NCBI GenBank assembly: GCA_025716855.1
Contig: JAIXMQ010000081.1
Coordinates: forward strand, 1-64,000
DNA: 64,000 nucleotides
From: Pilaira anomala
Taxonomy: Eukaryota > Mucoromycota > Mucoromycetes > Mucorales > Mucoraceae
Reading direction: 5' to 3'
In this document: positions 22,361 through 35,390 of the stretch, in pieces
Numbering within the stretch: the first letter of the stretch is position 1
Layout of the letters: each line of letters begins with the position of its first letter
The notes under the pieces: model-generated
Told to the model about the DNA's origin: nothing
The model's database searches: none
What the model saw: only the letters and a program-made list of their open reading frames with translations
Made by a program: the position numbers and the translations under genes

Positions 22361-24655
22361 TTTTTTTTTGTTCATGTTTCAGACAGTTGAAACATTTTGG
22401 TATGAAACGCACTGAGATCAACAGTCATTCAGCCATTGTAGAAAGTAATTTTTCACAAAAAAAGTAACCTACCATAAACTAATTATTTCCTAATACTATA
22501 ATTTCGAACTCTCAATAAAAAGATGGTAATAGTTACCCATACAAATGTTTGTCGCACTCTCTTACTGTTGTTATATCTTTACAGCACTATATGATGTATG
22601 TATAAATAGACCCAATTTATAATATACAGATTTTATACATTGTTTAAAATAACTACTCTGGGTTTGTAACCACTCCCTGTCTCTTACCTACTTTTAATTT
22701 TTATACATATCTTCGTTCTAATGGAGAAATGTTTATTGTTACTGCGCGAAGGGGATGTGTTTGAATTATTCACGCGTAGAATATCAATATCGCGTATTTT
22801 TCTAATTAAATTTTTAAAAGGGTATGAGCATAAACATTGAGATAAGACAGAAAATTGTGTGCCGTGTATCATATATTTATCCTGTCCCATGATATCTATA
22901 CAATCAAGGTTTGTTTGTTAAATCTTTGAGCCATACCTTTCATACTCAAATAAAACACGTGCATTGGATATTTAATCAAGTCCGAAGATTCTGGTAACAA
23001 CACTTGAAAAATAAATCTGTAACGAAAGCGATCGATCTTCAAATCCTACAGAAAAAGTTTAGGTTACATAATGCTCGTTGAGGTTCCGCAACATATTCAA
23101 AATGTGTTGCTCTTGATATGTACAAGGCTGAGTATTTTAAAGTTGTGATAGGGACTGTAAATCAATCCATGGGTTGCTTTTTTTTTTGGGATTTATGTAC
23201 GTTATTAAAAGAGTGGGATAATATTAAGCTAAATTTTAATTTTCTAACTAGTTCATATATCATGACATTTCTGAAAATGATGCACATTTCTATGACGATA
23301 TATATATATATCGATATATATTTCTTCTATGAACTAAATGGAAGGATCAGTGGACTCATAAGAAATGATGATCGTGGGATAAGGGAATCTAGTATGCATA
23401 GAACCTGTTATTCCTTCAGACATTGTACTCTTTGGTAAACAAACGTTTAAAATCATATTTATTATGTATTATGAGTGGGAATGATTTCATTAACAATCAT
23501 TATTTTATTTTTGCTGTTTATATATATAAACTTTGTTTTCGTTTTTATGTATCAATGAAATCATCTGTATACAAACATATCCATTCTTTTTAACCAGATT
23601 CCGTAGATCAATTCAAACGTCTTGGGCAGTAATAAAATTAGTACATACACAAGAGTGAAAATGTCTTTTTTTTTTTTTGAAAAACAAATGACAACTAATT
23701 AAACGAAACTTACTTTCTTGTAAACATAGTTCAATCGTAAAAAATGGAGGGAAATGGCCTTAATTGGAAAAATTAGACTCTTTGTTGGCCCAATAGCAGT
23801 GTATTAGAAATGCTTGTTAACTAAAACAAAAGTGAAATACGCATTACTCGTATTATTTGGGGGAGGGACTGATTTTTTCTTTGTGTTTTAAATTTTCTCT
23901 TTTTTTTTTTATCTCTCACTTAGGTTGATGCAATAGTTGACAGAATGGATTACGATAAGTGGTTCCACTCTACATGACAGTTGCTTTTTAAATTCTTGAA
24001 CTCGACCCTTTTTTTTTAAAAAAAAAATCTAGTGCGTGATAAAAATTATTTCAAAAGCACTGTAACTTTTTTTTTTTACTTGTTTCATAATGTGAAAAAG
24101 TAGATAATGAAAGGCTTTTTTTTTTATCCTTATTTATTTAGTTTATTCTCACTCTTTCTTCCCTTCCCTTTTATTGCTTTGAGTATATTTACACTTTATG
24201 ACAGTATAAAATCATATACTGTATTTATACACACGGGTGCATTTGCTATTGAACGAGATATGATGCACTGGTATTTTCCTGACTCTGTAGCTTAAGACTT
24301 GATAAAAAAAAACTATTAAGAGAAAAAAAAAGCTCCTGTGTCTAACTGTACTTTGTATTCATTTATATTCATCTTTTTCTTACCCACTCTATGATGAATG
24401 TGGAGATATAACTGGTCACCATGGCTACTTATGATGTGCATTTTATTTAAGAAAAACGACAGCGATTAAATCAAGAAAAAAAAATTGATCTTTTGCCTAC
24501 CTGCCTCTTTGGTAAAGAATGCTGTGATAATAATTGAGGTTTTTTTTTTTTTTTTTTTTTTTTCTGGTTCCAATACTATAAAAGATTAACCAATTTGTTT
24601 CTTTTCTCAATAATTCTCTTCTTTCCCCTTCTTTCTTTTTTCTCACTCTCAGTTT
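22061..24655. other. long gene-poor intergenic region
   Basis: No supported gene was found in about 2.6 kb. It contains a T39 run (22319-22357), TA-rich stretches and T-rich tracts. Open frames at 23118-23438 and 24107-24295 lack motifs and normal composition. A fragment GGCCTTAATT near 23757 recalls the internal motif of the MITE at 1740-1912. The last 150 bp, rich in CT, lead into the next start codon. Confidence 0.5.
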
Positions 24656-25973
24656 ATGGATAATAATTCGTATTATCAAAATCAATTATTTGATTCAATC
24701 GATCTTCTTCCTACCGAAGAAAAGGAAATGTATTATAACACTACGCCAGCGGATGGGTTAGTATATAACCATTTACAGCAAACATTGCAAGTTCAGACCG
24801 ATTTAAAGAATCAGAATCGTGTTCAAGAATTCCTAAACAGTGCAGTGACTGAAGATGATTCAATTATAGGATTTGATGAGCTTTATTCATCAGTCACGTC
24901 CGAATCAGACTTGACATATTTGCAACTTATGCAACAAGTCAATGCTCCTTTTTACACACCTATTGAGCCACTTTCGGAAACATCAGCATTAAGCAACGAC
25001 CATAATAATAACACATTTAATTTCTCATCATTACCCAGTGTAGCTGGTCTTAACACAGGTTCATCGTCGTTGTCGCCTACTGCTTTATGTCATCCTCTCT
25101 CTAATTATTCAGATATCAATACAAATAATAGTATGGCATGTGATTATTATCTTGAAGATAATGATATGATGGCCGGATTAAAATATAATACCTTTGTAAG
25201 TAAATTGATCATGTAAAGATTTTAGCGATTTGATTTTTTTTTAATTTTGTTTGTTTAAATAGGATACGTCTAATAATTATTTTAATGATTTAAATTCTTC
25301 GTCATTTATGCCACCTTTACCATCATACCCTTCCCCTTCTATTCATGAAACGGCTGCATCACTTTCTTCTATCTCTAGTGATTATCATCATTTGGCGTAC
25401 CGGACTAATTCAACACCTATGCTTACAGCCTCCTACTCCTTTTCTTCATTTTCATCCGCATCTTCAAATGAAGGTGACTCAACTGAAGAAGATGGAAAAG
25501 AAATTCATCATCGTCACCACAGCCATCGTCATACCAGTAAACTAGGCCCAAAGAAATCAGCTTCCATTAGTTTCTTACCAGAAAAGAGAAAGAAAAAAGT
25601 ATATCCAACAGCTGCTACGTTACGTAAAAATAGTATTACGAAACCTCAACATAAATTTTCACAAAAGAGTTCCAGTATATCATCAGAAAGCTTATCTTAT
25701 TATCTCTCAAAGCAACACTTATCTGATACAGAAGAATTTGAAGAAGATTTTGATGAAGAGACAAATACAACTGCATTAACTACATCTGCGTCAAGTGGTA
25801 CAATTTGTAAGAAGGGTCGTAATGTTGATAAAGCTTGTAATCATTGTAAACGGTCACACCTGAGATGTGATAATGTGCGTCCCTGTAGACGATGTGTAGC
25901 TACGGGTAAAGTGGGTTGTCAAGATGTAAAACATAAACCAAGAGGCAGACCACGTCTTCAAAAGAGATTATAA
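24656..25973 (+). CDS. Zn2Cys6 (GAL4-type) transcription factor with C-terminal zinc cluster
   Basis: The exons are 24656-25195 and 25263-25973 (GTAAGT...AATAG), giving 416 residues. The zinc cluster is at residues 372-399: C-x2-C-x6-C-x5-C-x2-C-x7-C, reading CNHCKRSHLRC then CRRCVATGKVGC. It is followed by KPRGRPRLQKRL, an AT-hook-like basic tail. The remaining 370 residues are Ser/Asn/acidic and probably disordered, including EEFEEDFDEE and a His-rich stretch. The KACNHCKRSHLRCDN form resembles the ERT1/AcuK-type regulators of gluconeogenesis and respiration, but those have the cluster near the N-terminus plus a PAS domain, which is absent here. The target pathway is therefore not assigned. 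The start follows a CT-rich leader. Confidence 0.88.
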
Positions 25974-26148
25974 AAACAACCGTTTTCTATATAAATAAAA
26001 ATGGGAGCGTTTTTTTTTTATTAATGTTAAGATTTTTTTTTTTTTTTTTTTTGTATTATAAAGAGAAAAGGAATTAATCCATTTAGATTGTACACGTTAA
26101 AAAGAAATAAATATCTTTGTTTTTGCAAAGAAAAATAAAAAATCACTG

Positions 26149-29100
26149 CTATTTTTCAGCGCTTAATAATTGACTATTTTGGTCATCATGAAGTATACCA
26201 TCTGCTTTATCTGTCATAGGCATTGTATGACTTAATTCAACAGCAGAATGAGAAGTTGGGATCAAATAAGTTTCACTATTATGTCGAAATGAAGACATGG
26301 CTTCCCGGAAACCAAAATCAAGTGAGCTCGCAGGCGATGAATTATGTTGTTTATCAAAAGCAAACAATCTTAATGCTGTTACTGCTTGTACACTTTGTCG
26401 ATCAACAGCTAAATCCAAAGGTGTCTAGAAAAGAGAGAGAAAGAAAAAAATGAATTAACTAAAAAATTATATACATACATGTATATATATATTTTACCAT
26501 ATTTGAGTTATTTTTTATATCAGACTTTGCATGTCTCTTTAATAAAGCAATGACAAGTCTAACATTATTACTAGCAGCAGCATAATGAAGAGGTGTCCAG
26601 CCATCTCCATCTTGTTGATTTACATCACTTAAACGTTGCAAAAGAAATTCTACTACGACTTCATTATTACTATCTACGATTTTATGAAGAGCAGTTCTAT
26701 ATCCATCATTTGGATTTTTATAATCTACATGAGCACCTTGTGCAAGTCTTTTTAGAGATCTTTCGAGATCACCTTCTATTACAGCATTCCAGAAATCCTA
26801 AAAATTAGAATTAGTTTACTATTTAATTTTTTGGTGGAACTCTTAATATATTTAATACCTGATCTAAACTGTCCTGATCTAAATCACTTGGTTTAACAAA
26901 AGATCTTTTAACATATTTTTCAATGATCCATAAATCACGGTCACCTCTAATAATAGATATTGATAAATGAGAGCTTGTAAAAAAAAAAAAAGGGATAATT
27001 ATGATTTGGTTATAATATATACCTAGTTGAAGTAGAGTTGATTCGGAAGGATTCCATATCAATAGGAACTGATTCTTCATATATGCTATTACCAATTCTA
27101 TTTCCTAACCGAAGCATCACTTCAATTGCATCTGTTTCCCATTTATCTAATATCACGGACCGCACTTTACTAACATGGACACCTAAACTACGATGGATTC
27201 CAGAGCATTCTATACAAACAATGATACCCAAATTCGTACATGCCCATTCAGGATCATTCACTCTACAATCTGCACATTTATCGTTACCAGGAATCATGCG
27301 TACTTTTTTTAATAATTCTCTATGTTTTTCTTCACTTTCTTCATTTTTTTGTGCATTATTTAAGCTAGCTTGTTCTACTGCAGACTAAATTAAAAAAAAA
27401 GTGTTAAATTATGAAATTATATTTCTTTTTTCTTTTTTTTTTTTAGTACCTTTCGTAAATTGGGAGTTTGTTGTGTATATCTTGGTGCATTATCTGAATT
27501 TAATGCTTGTTGACTTGCTGTACGAATACTAGAAATCCATTCATTCATATCTTGTTCGTTCTCTGCTTGAAGAACCAAAATTCTAATCAATTCAAATTTG
27601 TTAGTAAAAGTGAATGCTGTCGCTGTTTAATTGTCATACCTATTAGGTGAAATCAATTCAAAACAAAAGCGTCGATCATAATTATCTGTAGGCTTTACAC
27701 TGCATACACGTAAATTATAAACATTCGATCCATCATCATCTTTAGAGGAAGTCTAAATAAAATATTAACAAACGAATTAAAAACTCCCGAATCTTTTTTT
27801 TTTATTACCTTTGGGTTACGAGTAGTACATATTAATTCACCATCAAAAATATTATAATATTTTCTCGACCAACTTTGATAAACTCGACCATGTTTTCTTT
27901 CGAATAAGTAACCTGATTTATGCGGAATAGCTCCCATCTCTCCTATTTTCACAAGATTTGTATTTTGTTGCATAGGGTTATATTGTTCAGCCGCATTCTA
28001 TCGAGAATCTGTTTTAAGTGATATAGTTTATCAATGATTAATATGCACTTACTTGTTCACAGACTTGTTGATATAAAAGTCCTTCTTGTTCATCCTCTTC
28101 ATACCTTTGTCTCGACTACAATTTTTAAAAAAAATGATAAATAACAAGCTGTAGTACATAATTTTTTTTTTAAAAAAAAAAAAAAACTTCATTTACATCA
28201 TGCAAAAGTCCTAAGGTCGAAAGCAGTCGTTTTCTATTTTTTTTAGTTTTTCTTCTCATTACTAATAAACCAGAAGTAAAAATTATAATAATTGTTTACC
28301 TGTCAAGTCACGCATATAAGGTTCTAAATCCTTTAATATTTCGTAACCTTGGTGATGAAAAGCAGATTCAGTATACATGTACGCAAGTACCTAGATGACC
28401 CTTTTTTTGATCAGTAAACAACACAAGATGATAATAAAATATTTACATTTTCCATATAATCTACTTTCTTTCTTGCTTCAATATCGTTTAACTTAGTAAC
28501 ATATTCCATGTATGATTTATGAAATATTTTTCTTGCATCTGCCAATTCTTTAGCAGACTAAAAAAAAACAAAAACAAAAACAAAAATGAATAAATAAAAT
28601 TGTCCTGTTTTTTTTTTTTTTTTGTACCTCTTGTAAAGTTGGATCTTTAGGTTTTTTACTCATGTATCGTGATAATGCTGAGTCTACATCGTCACTTGAT
28701 TTCTCAAACTTCTTTCTTAATTCCTACACACAAGAGTATATCAGCATTTTTTTTTTCTTTTGCGAATTTGTGTAAATAAACTATATAAAAACTGACTTTG
28801 ATAGGTGCGACAATTGATTTGACAAAAGTATCTAATGGTGTAATAAATGTATCTGTTACATGTGTATTCTATTTTGAAAAAAAAAATATATATATATTTA
28901 AATCCAAAATATTTATATAAAATCAGATCCATATTTACAAGCATATGACGACTCTTCTCTACTTCAGTAATTGATTTTCCAAACTTTTCTAATGCTTGTG
29001 CTTTTGTGTACAAAGTAAGATTATTTATGCTTAAAATTGGAAATATTATTTATATTACCAACAATAGGGTCATCCTGAGCTTGAGCAAAGGACGTGAATT

Positions 29101-29350
29101 CACGAGCTAATTCACACTGTTGTTGACTATAAACTAAAAAAGAAAAAAAAAGTCGGTTCCCTTCTTCCTCATATACTAGTTCTTTTATATATATGTATAT
29201 ACCAGTAGATAACTCGACTTGAGAACGAGTCAACTTTATTAAAGTCTTTAGTGAATGTTCAAAGTTGCCAATAGACTCTTCGTGGGATTGAATACGCTTT
29301 CTAAAAGTAGGTGAGTCATCTAAGCAGCCTCGTATATCAAGTGCTGGCAT
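26149..29350 (-). CDS. ARF GTPase-activating protein with BAR, PH, ArfGAP and ankyrin domains
   Basis: There are sixteen exons, 5' to 3': 29350-29203, 29133-29059, 29000-28939, 28868-28797, 28723-28628, 28557-28447, 28390-28300, 28261-28197, 28115-28053, 27997-27809, 27752-27640, 27582-27450, 27384-27023, 26946-26859, 26797-26498 and 26424-26149. Every junction keeps frame, giving 747 residues. Domain order: BAR (about 1-230; EKSRHMLNTHVTDTF), PH (about 275-395; HKSGYLFERKHGRVYQSWSR and FCFELISPNR), ArfGAP with the zinc finger CADC...CIEC and the catalytic-Arg context GIHRSLGVHVSKVRS (about 435-560), then ankyrin repeats (GYRTALHKIVDS, DGDGWTPLHYAAA). This is the ACAP/centaurin-beta layout, which senses curved membranes and turns off ARF GTPases. 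The upstream in-frame TTG at 29401 is not the start; MPALDIRG is. Confidence 0.92.
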
Positions 29351-29543
29351 TGAGATGATATTTTTAATACGAGATGATGTAAAAGAGTGAAAAGGTAACA
29401 AAACTATTCTGGTTGCTATAAACGATTTTAAAAATAGGTATTGTTGCTAAGGCAACAAGTCACACACTCACTCACACATTACAATGTGTGCTACATAAAT
29501 TATTATTATTTTTTACAAATGTGAGAGATAAAATTTTATTATT

Positions 29544-31043
29544 TTAAGAAGAAGCATAGTCATCTGTATTATAATATTCTGGGTATTTCTTAATAAGATC
29601 ACGTAACTCATCTTGTTGTTTAATCAAGTTTGGAGTTAATTCATCATACACATCGGTAAATAAATACTTGAGAGCAGGCTTCTTTCTCTTTTCAGCAGCA
29701 GTAAAACTCACAAGGATTTCCTTTTTGACCTTTTTACGGTAAGCATCTTCTTCTTCTTGACTCCACCAATTCTTGTTTTCCAAGTAACGTCTCAAACGTG
29801 TAACTGGATTATCAAATTGAGCTCTTTCTTCTACTTCTTTTCTATCACGGTACTTTGTAGAGTCATCTGATGTACTATGATGACCGATACGATATGTCAT
29901 GGCTTCAATAAGTACTGGCTTTTGTTGCTTAATTGCCATTTCTCGAGCAGCTTTTGTAGCGTTATAGATTGCCCAGATATCGTTACCATCTACACGGATT
30001 GTATCAATACCATAACCAATACCACGACTAGCAATACCATCTCCCTTATATTGTTCAGAAGAAGGAGTAGAAATAGCAAAACCATTATTACGACTAAAAA
30101 TAAATGGTTTTTTTTTTAATTATTTCTGAAACAATTATTTTATATATATTTATAACACTTACCAGAAGAAAATAACGGGACTCTTGAGTGTAGCAGCCAT
30201 ATTTAAACCAGCATGGAAATCACCTTCAGAGGCAGCACCTTCACCAAAGAAACATAAACTACAAGCATTTGCACCAGACATCTTGAGAGCATAAGCAGCA
30301 CCTGAGGCTTGAGGAATTTGTGTACCAAGTGGAGATGAAATAGTTTGGAAATTCAATTTTTTAGAACCATAATGAACAGGCATTTGACGGCCTTTACCGT
30401 AATCTAATTCATTGGAGAAACATTGGTTTACGAATTCATCTATAGTAAAACCACGATAAACCAACATAAATGCCTCCCGGTACTTTATGAATAATGTTAG
30501 AAATGTACATACAGGATTGTTTATATCATTTATACCTGTCCAAAAACAACATCTTCAGGTAATAATGCAGCAGCACTACCAATCATGGCTTCTTCACCAT
30601 AATGAGTCATATAAAAACTAATACGGCCTTGACGTTGAGCATCATATAAAATACCATCCATTGTATGTAATAAAAGCATATTCTTGTAACATTTAAGTAC
30701 TTGCTCCTTTGAAAGATTTGGGTCATGATCTGGATTTAAAATTGTACCTGTGTGATCCATAACACGATATGCTTGTAATGTTTCTTGCTTTTGAATGAAA
30801 TTCAAATCAGTAACAAACTTATCGGTTGATGTCCAACCACTATTTGGCTTTGAATCAGTTTCTGGTACATTTGCAGAAGAAAGTGCTGTATTTGATAACT
30901 ATACATGTATATATTTTTTTAAATAAAAACACGTATATATATATTGTTCTATTATATACCTTGGAAGTTACAGCAAATAACCTCTTTTGTTGATGAAGAA
31001 GAAGGTTAGAATATCTTGGAATTGATCTTCTAAATTGAAACAT
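29544..31043 (-). CDS. BCKDHA: branched-chain 2-oxoacid dehydrogenase E1 alpha subunit, mitochondrial
   Basis: This is the thiamine-diphosphate-binding alpha subunit of the mitochondrial complex that oxidatively decarboxylates Leu/Ile/Val-derived ketoacids. The exons are 31043-30960, 30898-30536, 30482-30163 and 30093-29544, giving 438 residues. The first exon ([20 protein letters not shown]) is a typical Arg-rich, acid-free mitochondrial presequence. Conserved text includes [55 protein letters not shown], the cofactor motif [18 protein letters not shown] ending at CRNNGFAIS, and the phosphorylation-loop region [18 protein letters not shown] frame open further 5' would add a hydrophobic stretch but is not needed. 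The gene lies just 0.2 kb beyond the ArfGAP start codon, which faces it. Confidence 0.95.
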
Positions 31044-32003
31044 TTCCTTTTTTTTTCTATAAAATAAAAAAAGAGAAAGAATATATATAAAAAAAAAAAC
31101 AAAAAGGGAGAAAAAAATGAATAAATGAAAAATCAATCTATTTTATTTTTTGGTTCACTGCCTATAACCGTGTGAAAATTTAGTCTATTTTCCATATCTG
31201 GAATCCTTCGTGGGAAAAATAAATCAAGTTGTACCTGCTTCTTGTCATAATTTATTTTTTCTATAATTAAAGTACACATACACAGTGTAATAATCATATC
31301 TTTTAGGTTAACTTTTATCTCCTTTTTACTATCTTCATTCTATTATATATTTTTTTGCATGAACAGTATACCCATTGTTTGCTATCTTATTTGTTAGGTT
31401 TTAAATAGTGTGAATATTTATTTCATTACTGCCTTTTTTTCTGTCGAGAAAAATGACAGTCGTCATTGTACACAAACATACTAAAAAGAAAAGAGAGAAA
31501 AAAGACAGAAGTTACTACTTTTTTACAAAATGAAAGATATTCAAGCCCTCATGTGAGTAACCTCTATACTACAAATTTTAATCAACTCGAAGATAACACC
31601 ACGGCAACTGAAGTTGGTTACACAAAATATAAACTACAGATTAAGCTATAAAAATGATAAGATCACTTATGCATGTAAAAGTAGTAGTAGCCCATAACAA
31701 AGAGGGTGTTTATCATTACTCTCTCCTAGTAAACAGGTTGTTTTATTGTTGTGTAGGTCCGGACCGGGAAATGATTAGGTAAAAAAAAAAGAGAAAATTT
31801 TATTTACATGCACAAAAAATGACGTACAAATAATTTTTTGACAATGTGTGATATAGAAATGGTTTTATATTAAATGGAGGGAAAGTGAAAAGAGAAAAAA
31901 AAAGTGAGTGAGTGGGTGAGTGAGTGTGTGAGTGTGTGAGTGTGTGGGGGGTAAAAGAATGATAAATAGAAAATAATTGAAAAAAAAAAAAGAAAATTTG
32001 TTC
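31044..32003. other. intergenic region with a GAGT/GTGT microsatellite
   Basis: No gene was recognised. A (GAGT)n/(GTGT)n tract lies at about 31904-31948 and overlaps the likely 3' UTR of the chitin synthase gene. Confidence 0.5.
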
Positions 32004-34423
32004 TTAACCAGTAAAGATTTTAGAAACCAAGTATAAACAAGAACCGATAAAACGAACTAAAGATAAACCAGCAACCGACCAAAGGATGAAACCAAGGTAA
32101 CTAGTTGCTCTTTCTTCATAAGTACCAGCCCATTTAAATACATCTTGTCCGTTTGTGATAAGCGTAACCAAGATCATATTTGAGATAATCCAACAAGTGA
32201 CAAGTTTTGTTCTAAATGACTTGTAATAATCTTCTTGTTTTGTCTTTGCATCTCTATGACTTACTTCTGGTACAACAACTGCCTTTAGGTCCATACATGC
32301 TTCATCGTAAAGTTCGTTCAAATCCTTTTGTTCAGTAGGTGCTGATACTTCAACTTCATGTTCACCATCCTTTCCTTTTGTTCCTTTGACGACACCTAAA
32401 TCTGTAGAGACACCATTATCACCTTTTGTACCCCAAGAAACATCATGTGTATTACAGAAGGCGTAAATGTTAAGCACGTTGATATAACTAGGTGACATGA
32501 AAATATATGGAAGGAAACTAGTAAAGATGTGCCATGGATCTAAAAAGATCAAACTGGAAACAAGATACATGACATAGGTAGAACAGACTGAGATAACAAC
32601 GTTACGGAACGTACTTTCTTTGATAAGTGCCAAAAATATATCATTAACGTCATCTGCTCCTGCTTTTGCTGCTGCTGCTGCACTAAACGCGCCTTGAACA
32701 CCTCGAACAGTAATCCAAAGCGTACAAAACATAACGTAACCCATAAGAAGAGCAAAGAAGACAATGATAAGTGTATAAGCCCATTTTAGACCTTGAGGAC
32801 GATTACCCATAGCAATAATAAACTGAATGATTAGAAGCATGACGTAGATATAATTAAGAACAGTATGAATAACTTGACTGATACTGGCATCAAAAGGAGG
32901 ATCCGGTGTAGTGATAATAGAAGTGGTCATGATATAGAATACAAGATAAAAGTTACCGATAGCAAACCAAGAAAAGATGAGATTATAGAGTTGATATAAA
33001 TCGTTAAACATGAACAAGATTTTACGTAAAATGAAGTGATCTGAACTCCATACTTTACGCCAATGTACCATAGAATAAAGACCAGCAAAGAAAGAACCAT
33101 TTAACCAACGACGACGTTGAGAGATGAATTCATCTACTTTATCAGGTACATCAGTTTCACCTGATGCGTTAGAACAATAATGTAATACCCAAGCAGCTTC
33201 TCTTTTAGCAACAAGTTCATAACATAAGATACGATCTTCAGCTAAATACATGTTTGCAGTAAAGATATCGGCATCAGCACCATGCATTTTTTCACCCAAG
33301 AAATATTTTTCAAGGGGACCAACACCATGAATATCATTTTGAAGTGCACAATAACGATAAGCAGAGAAGGCACCAGGTAAGACAGAAATATGACCAAAGA
33401 CAGATTCAAGTGGTTTATCAAGAATATTTGACATTTTATATTCAAAATTCTGAGAAGCAACGAGAGGATTTAATAAATGAATACCGCCTTTACCCAACAT
33501 GGCTTTAATTTCACCACAAGCACCAGCAACATTACGATTAATATCAAAAGATTTCCAAAGGTTATAAATTGATCTTCCACCAGGTTTTGTACCAACATCT
33601 AATAAAACACATACATTGGGTTTAATCAATGGACCAAAAGCTTGAAAAAACCAACGATGAGAATTGATCTTTTTTTGATTTTTTTCTTTTAAACAGAATA
33701 AGATTTGAACGGGTACAACACCCTTTTCTGAACCTCTGAAATTCATGTCCGAATCAACAGAGAGTTGAGTTGTATGCTATTATAAATTTTTTTTTTTTAG
33801 TACGACGTTACCTATAATTTAAAATTAGATTTACCTCGTAGATATGAGCTGTTACTGGTTTTCCCTCTACAACGTTCTTTGCTAAACCATCTTGATATAC
33901 ACCCATTGCTGCTAATACAGATAATGTACGTGGATGAATCTTTGTACGACCATCTGATACAATACAAACAACTACCTTCTTCCAACCTTGAGCTCCCCAA
34001 GTCTTTGATCTTTCACGACCACAAAGATGTGAAATGTTTTTCATTACACCATTCATAGTTCTACAAAATAAAACTTCATCTTCCTAAAGAAAAAAAAAAA
34101 ATCTAAGTAAAAAAAAAAAAAAAAAACATATATAATTATTAATTCTACTTTACATTATACATGGTTAAAACAATAAATAATTCAGTTTCTCGGTTTAATA
34201 AATTTTGTCTTAATTTATAATTATCTCGTAAGAAATCTGCTGGATCACAAGTAGCTGCTGTATATCTCATGTGAGTAAATTCGTTATCATCTCTACGTTG
34301 AACTCTTTGAAGGTATTTGTTTGGTACTGGATTGTCCAAAACCAAATTACCGCCTGTCAATTTAACTCTTCGAACTATAAAAAGAAAAAAAAAATTGTTT
34401 AGTCTATGCACTATAATACCACG

Positions 34424-34454
<31 letters not shown>

Positions 34455-34877
34455 TGTTTTATATCTTCTTGTTTGTCTTCTGGGTGCAATACCAAAATCG
34501 CCAGGTCCGCCACCAATCATGTTAGATGGAGGAGACCCAAATCTTCCATTACTACCACCACTACTGATATTACTACCATTATTTAAAGTAGTTGCAGTAG
34601 AAATAGAGGAACCATTGGGTGTACCTACTAAAGGTCTTTGCATACTCCCAGTATTTGTGGTACCAGGTATCGAAGATCCATAATATCCAAGATCAGTATT
34701 ATCATGTTGAGGTGTTGATTGATATCCTGGAGGACTTGTAGGAGGGTTTGAATTGTATGAAGTTTGTTGCATGGAATATTCTTCACCGCCTCCATTGAAT
34801 CTAGGTCTAGCAGGCATTCTTGCTGATGGCAAAGGCGTATGACTTGGATCATTACTAGGATTATTATATTGGTACAT
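32004..34877 (-). CDS. chitin synthase
   Basis: A plasma-membrane family 2 glycosyltransferase that polymerises UDP-GlcNAc into chitin for the cell wall. The exons are 34877-34454, 34374-34154, 34083-33835 and 33776-32004, giving 888 residues. The N-terminal 140 residues are Pro/Ser/Gly-rich and disordered. The CHS1N region ([26 protein letters not shown]) precedes the catalytic core: [56 protein letters not shown], and the signature [11 protein letters not shown]. At least six transmembrane segments follow, and the protein ends in a membrane segment near [15 protein letters not shown]. The order matches division 1 chitin synthases (classes I-III); the class is not resolved. Confidence 0.95.
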
Positions 34878-35355
34878 TTAGGAAATGTGCACAATAATAG
34901 TTTTTTTTAAAAAAAAATGAAGGGAATGGGGGGTAACGTGTTTATTTTAAAGAAGAAAAAAAAAGTAAAAGAAAGTAAAAGAGAGACAGAGAGAGAAAGA
35001 GATATATAAATGAATTGGTTTTAAATAATTGCATCAATTAAACATTGGTTGTACGAATCATAAAAAGCCAGGACTTTTGTATTACTTTTTTGCTTTTTTG
35101 TATACCATAATAGCGGAAGCTTAAAAATTAATTGCAAAAAAATCATCCCAAACATGAATAATTAAGGTTGTTTGATCTTCATTATTAGAGATAAATGCAT
35201 TTAATTGATGTATTCTCTCTCTCGTTATTTATCTCTCGGTCATATTGAGATGATATACACGTAAGCTTCTTTCTAGTAATTACTAGATATTATTCGTTGG
35301 ATTTTCAACTAACAATAAACTTTTATAAATATATCTGTGTAGCATTTATTAAAGC

Positions 35356-35390
<35 letters not shown>

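Noticed and set aside
23118..23438. 106-residue plus ORF
   Set aside because: Amino-acid composition is random for AT-rich sequence, with no motif and no splice continuation.
24107..24295. hydrophobic 62-residue plus ORF
   Set aside because: Poly-T derived Phe/Leu content; no signal or conserved segment beyond that expected from T-rich DNA.
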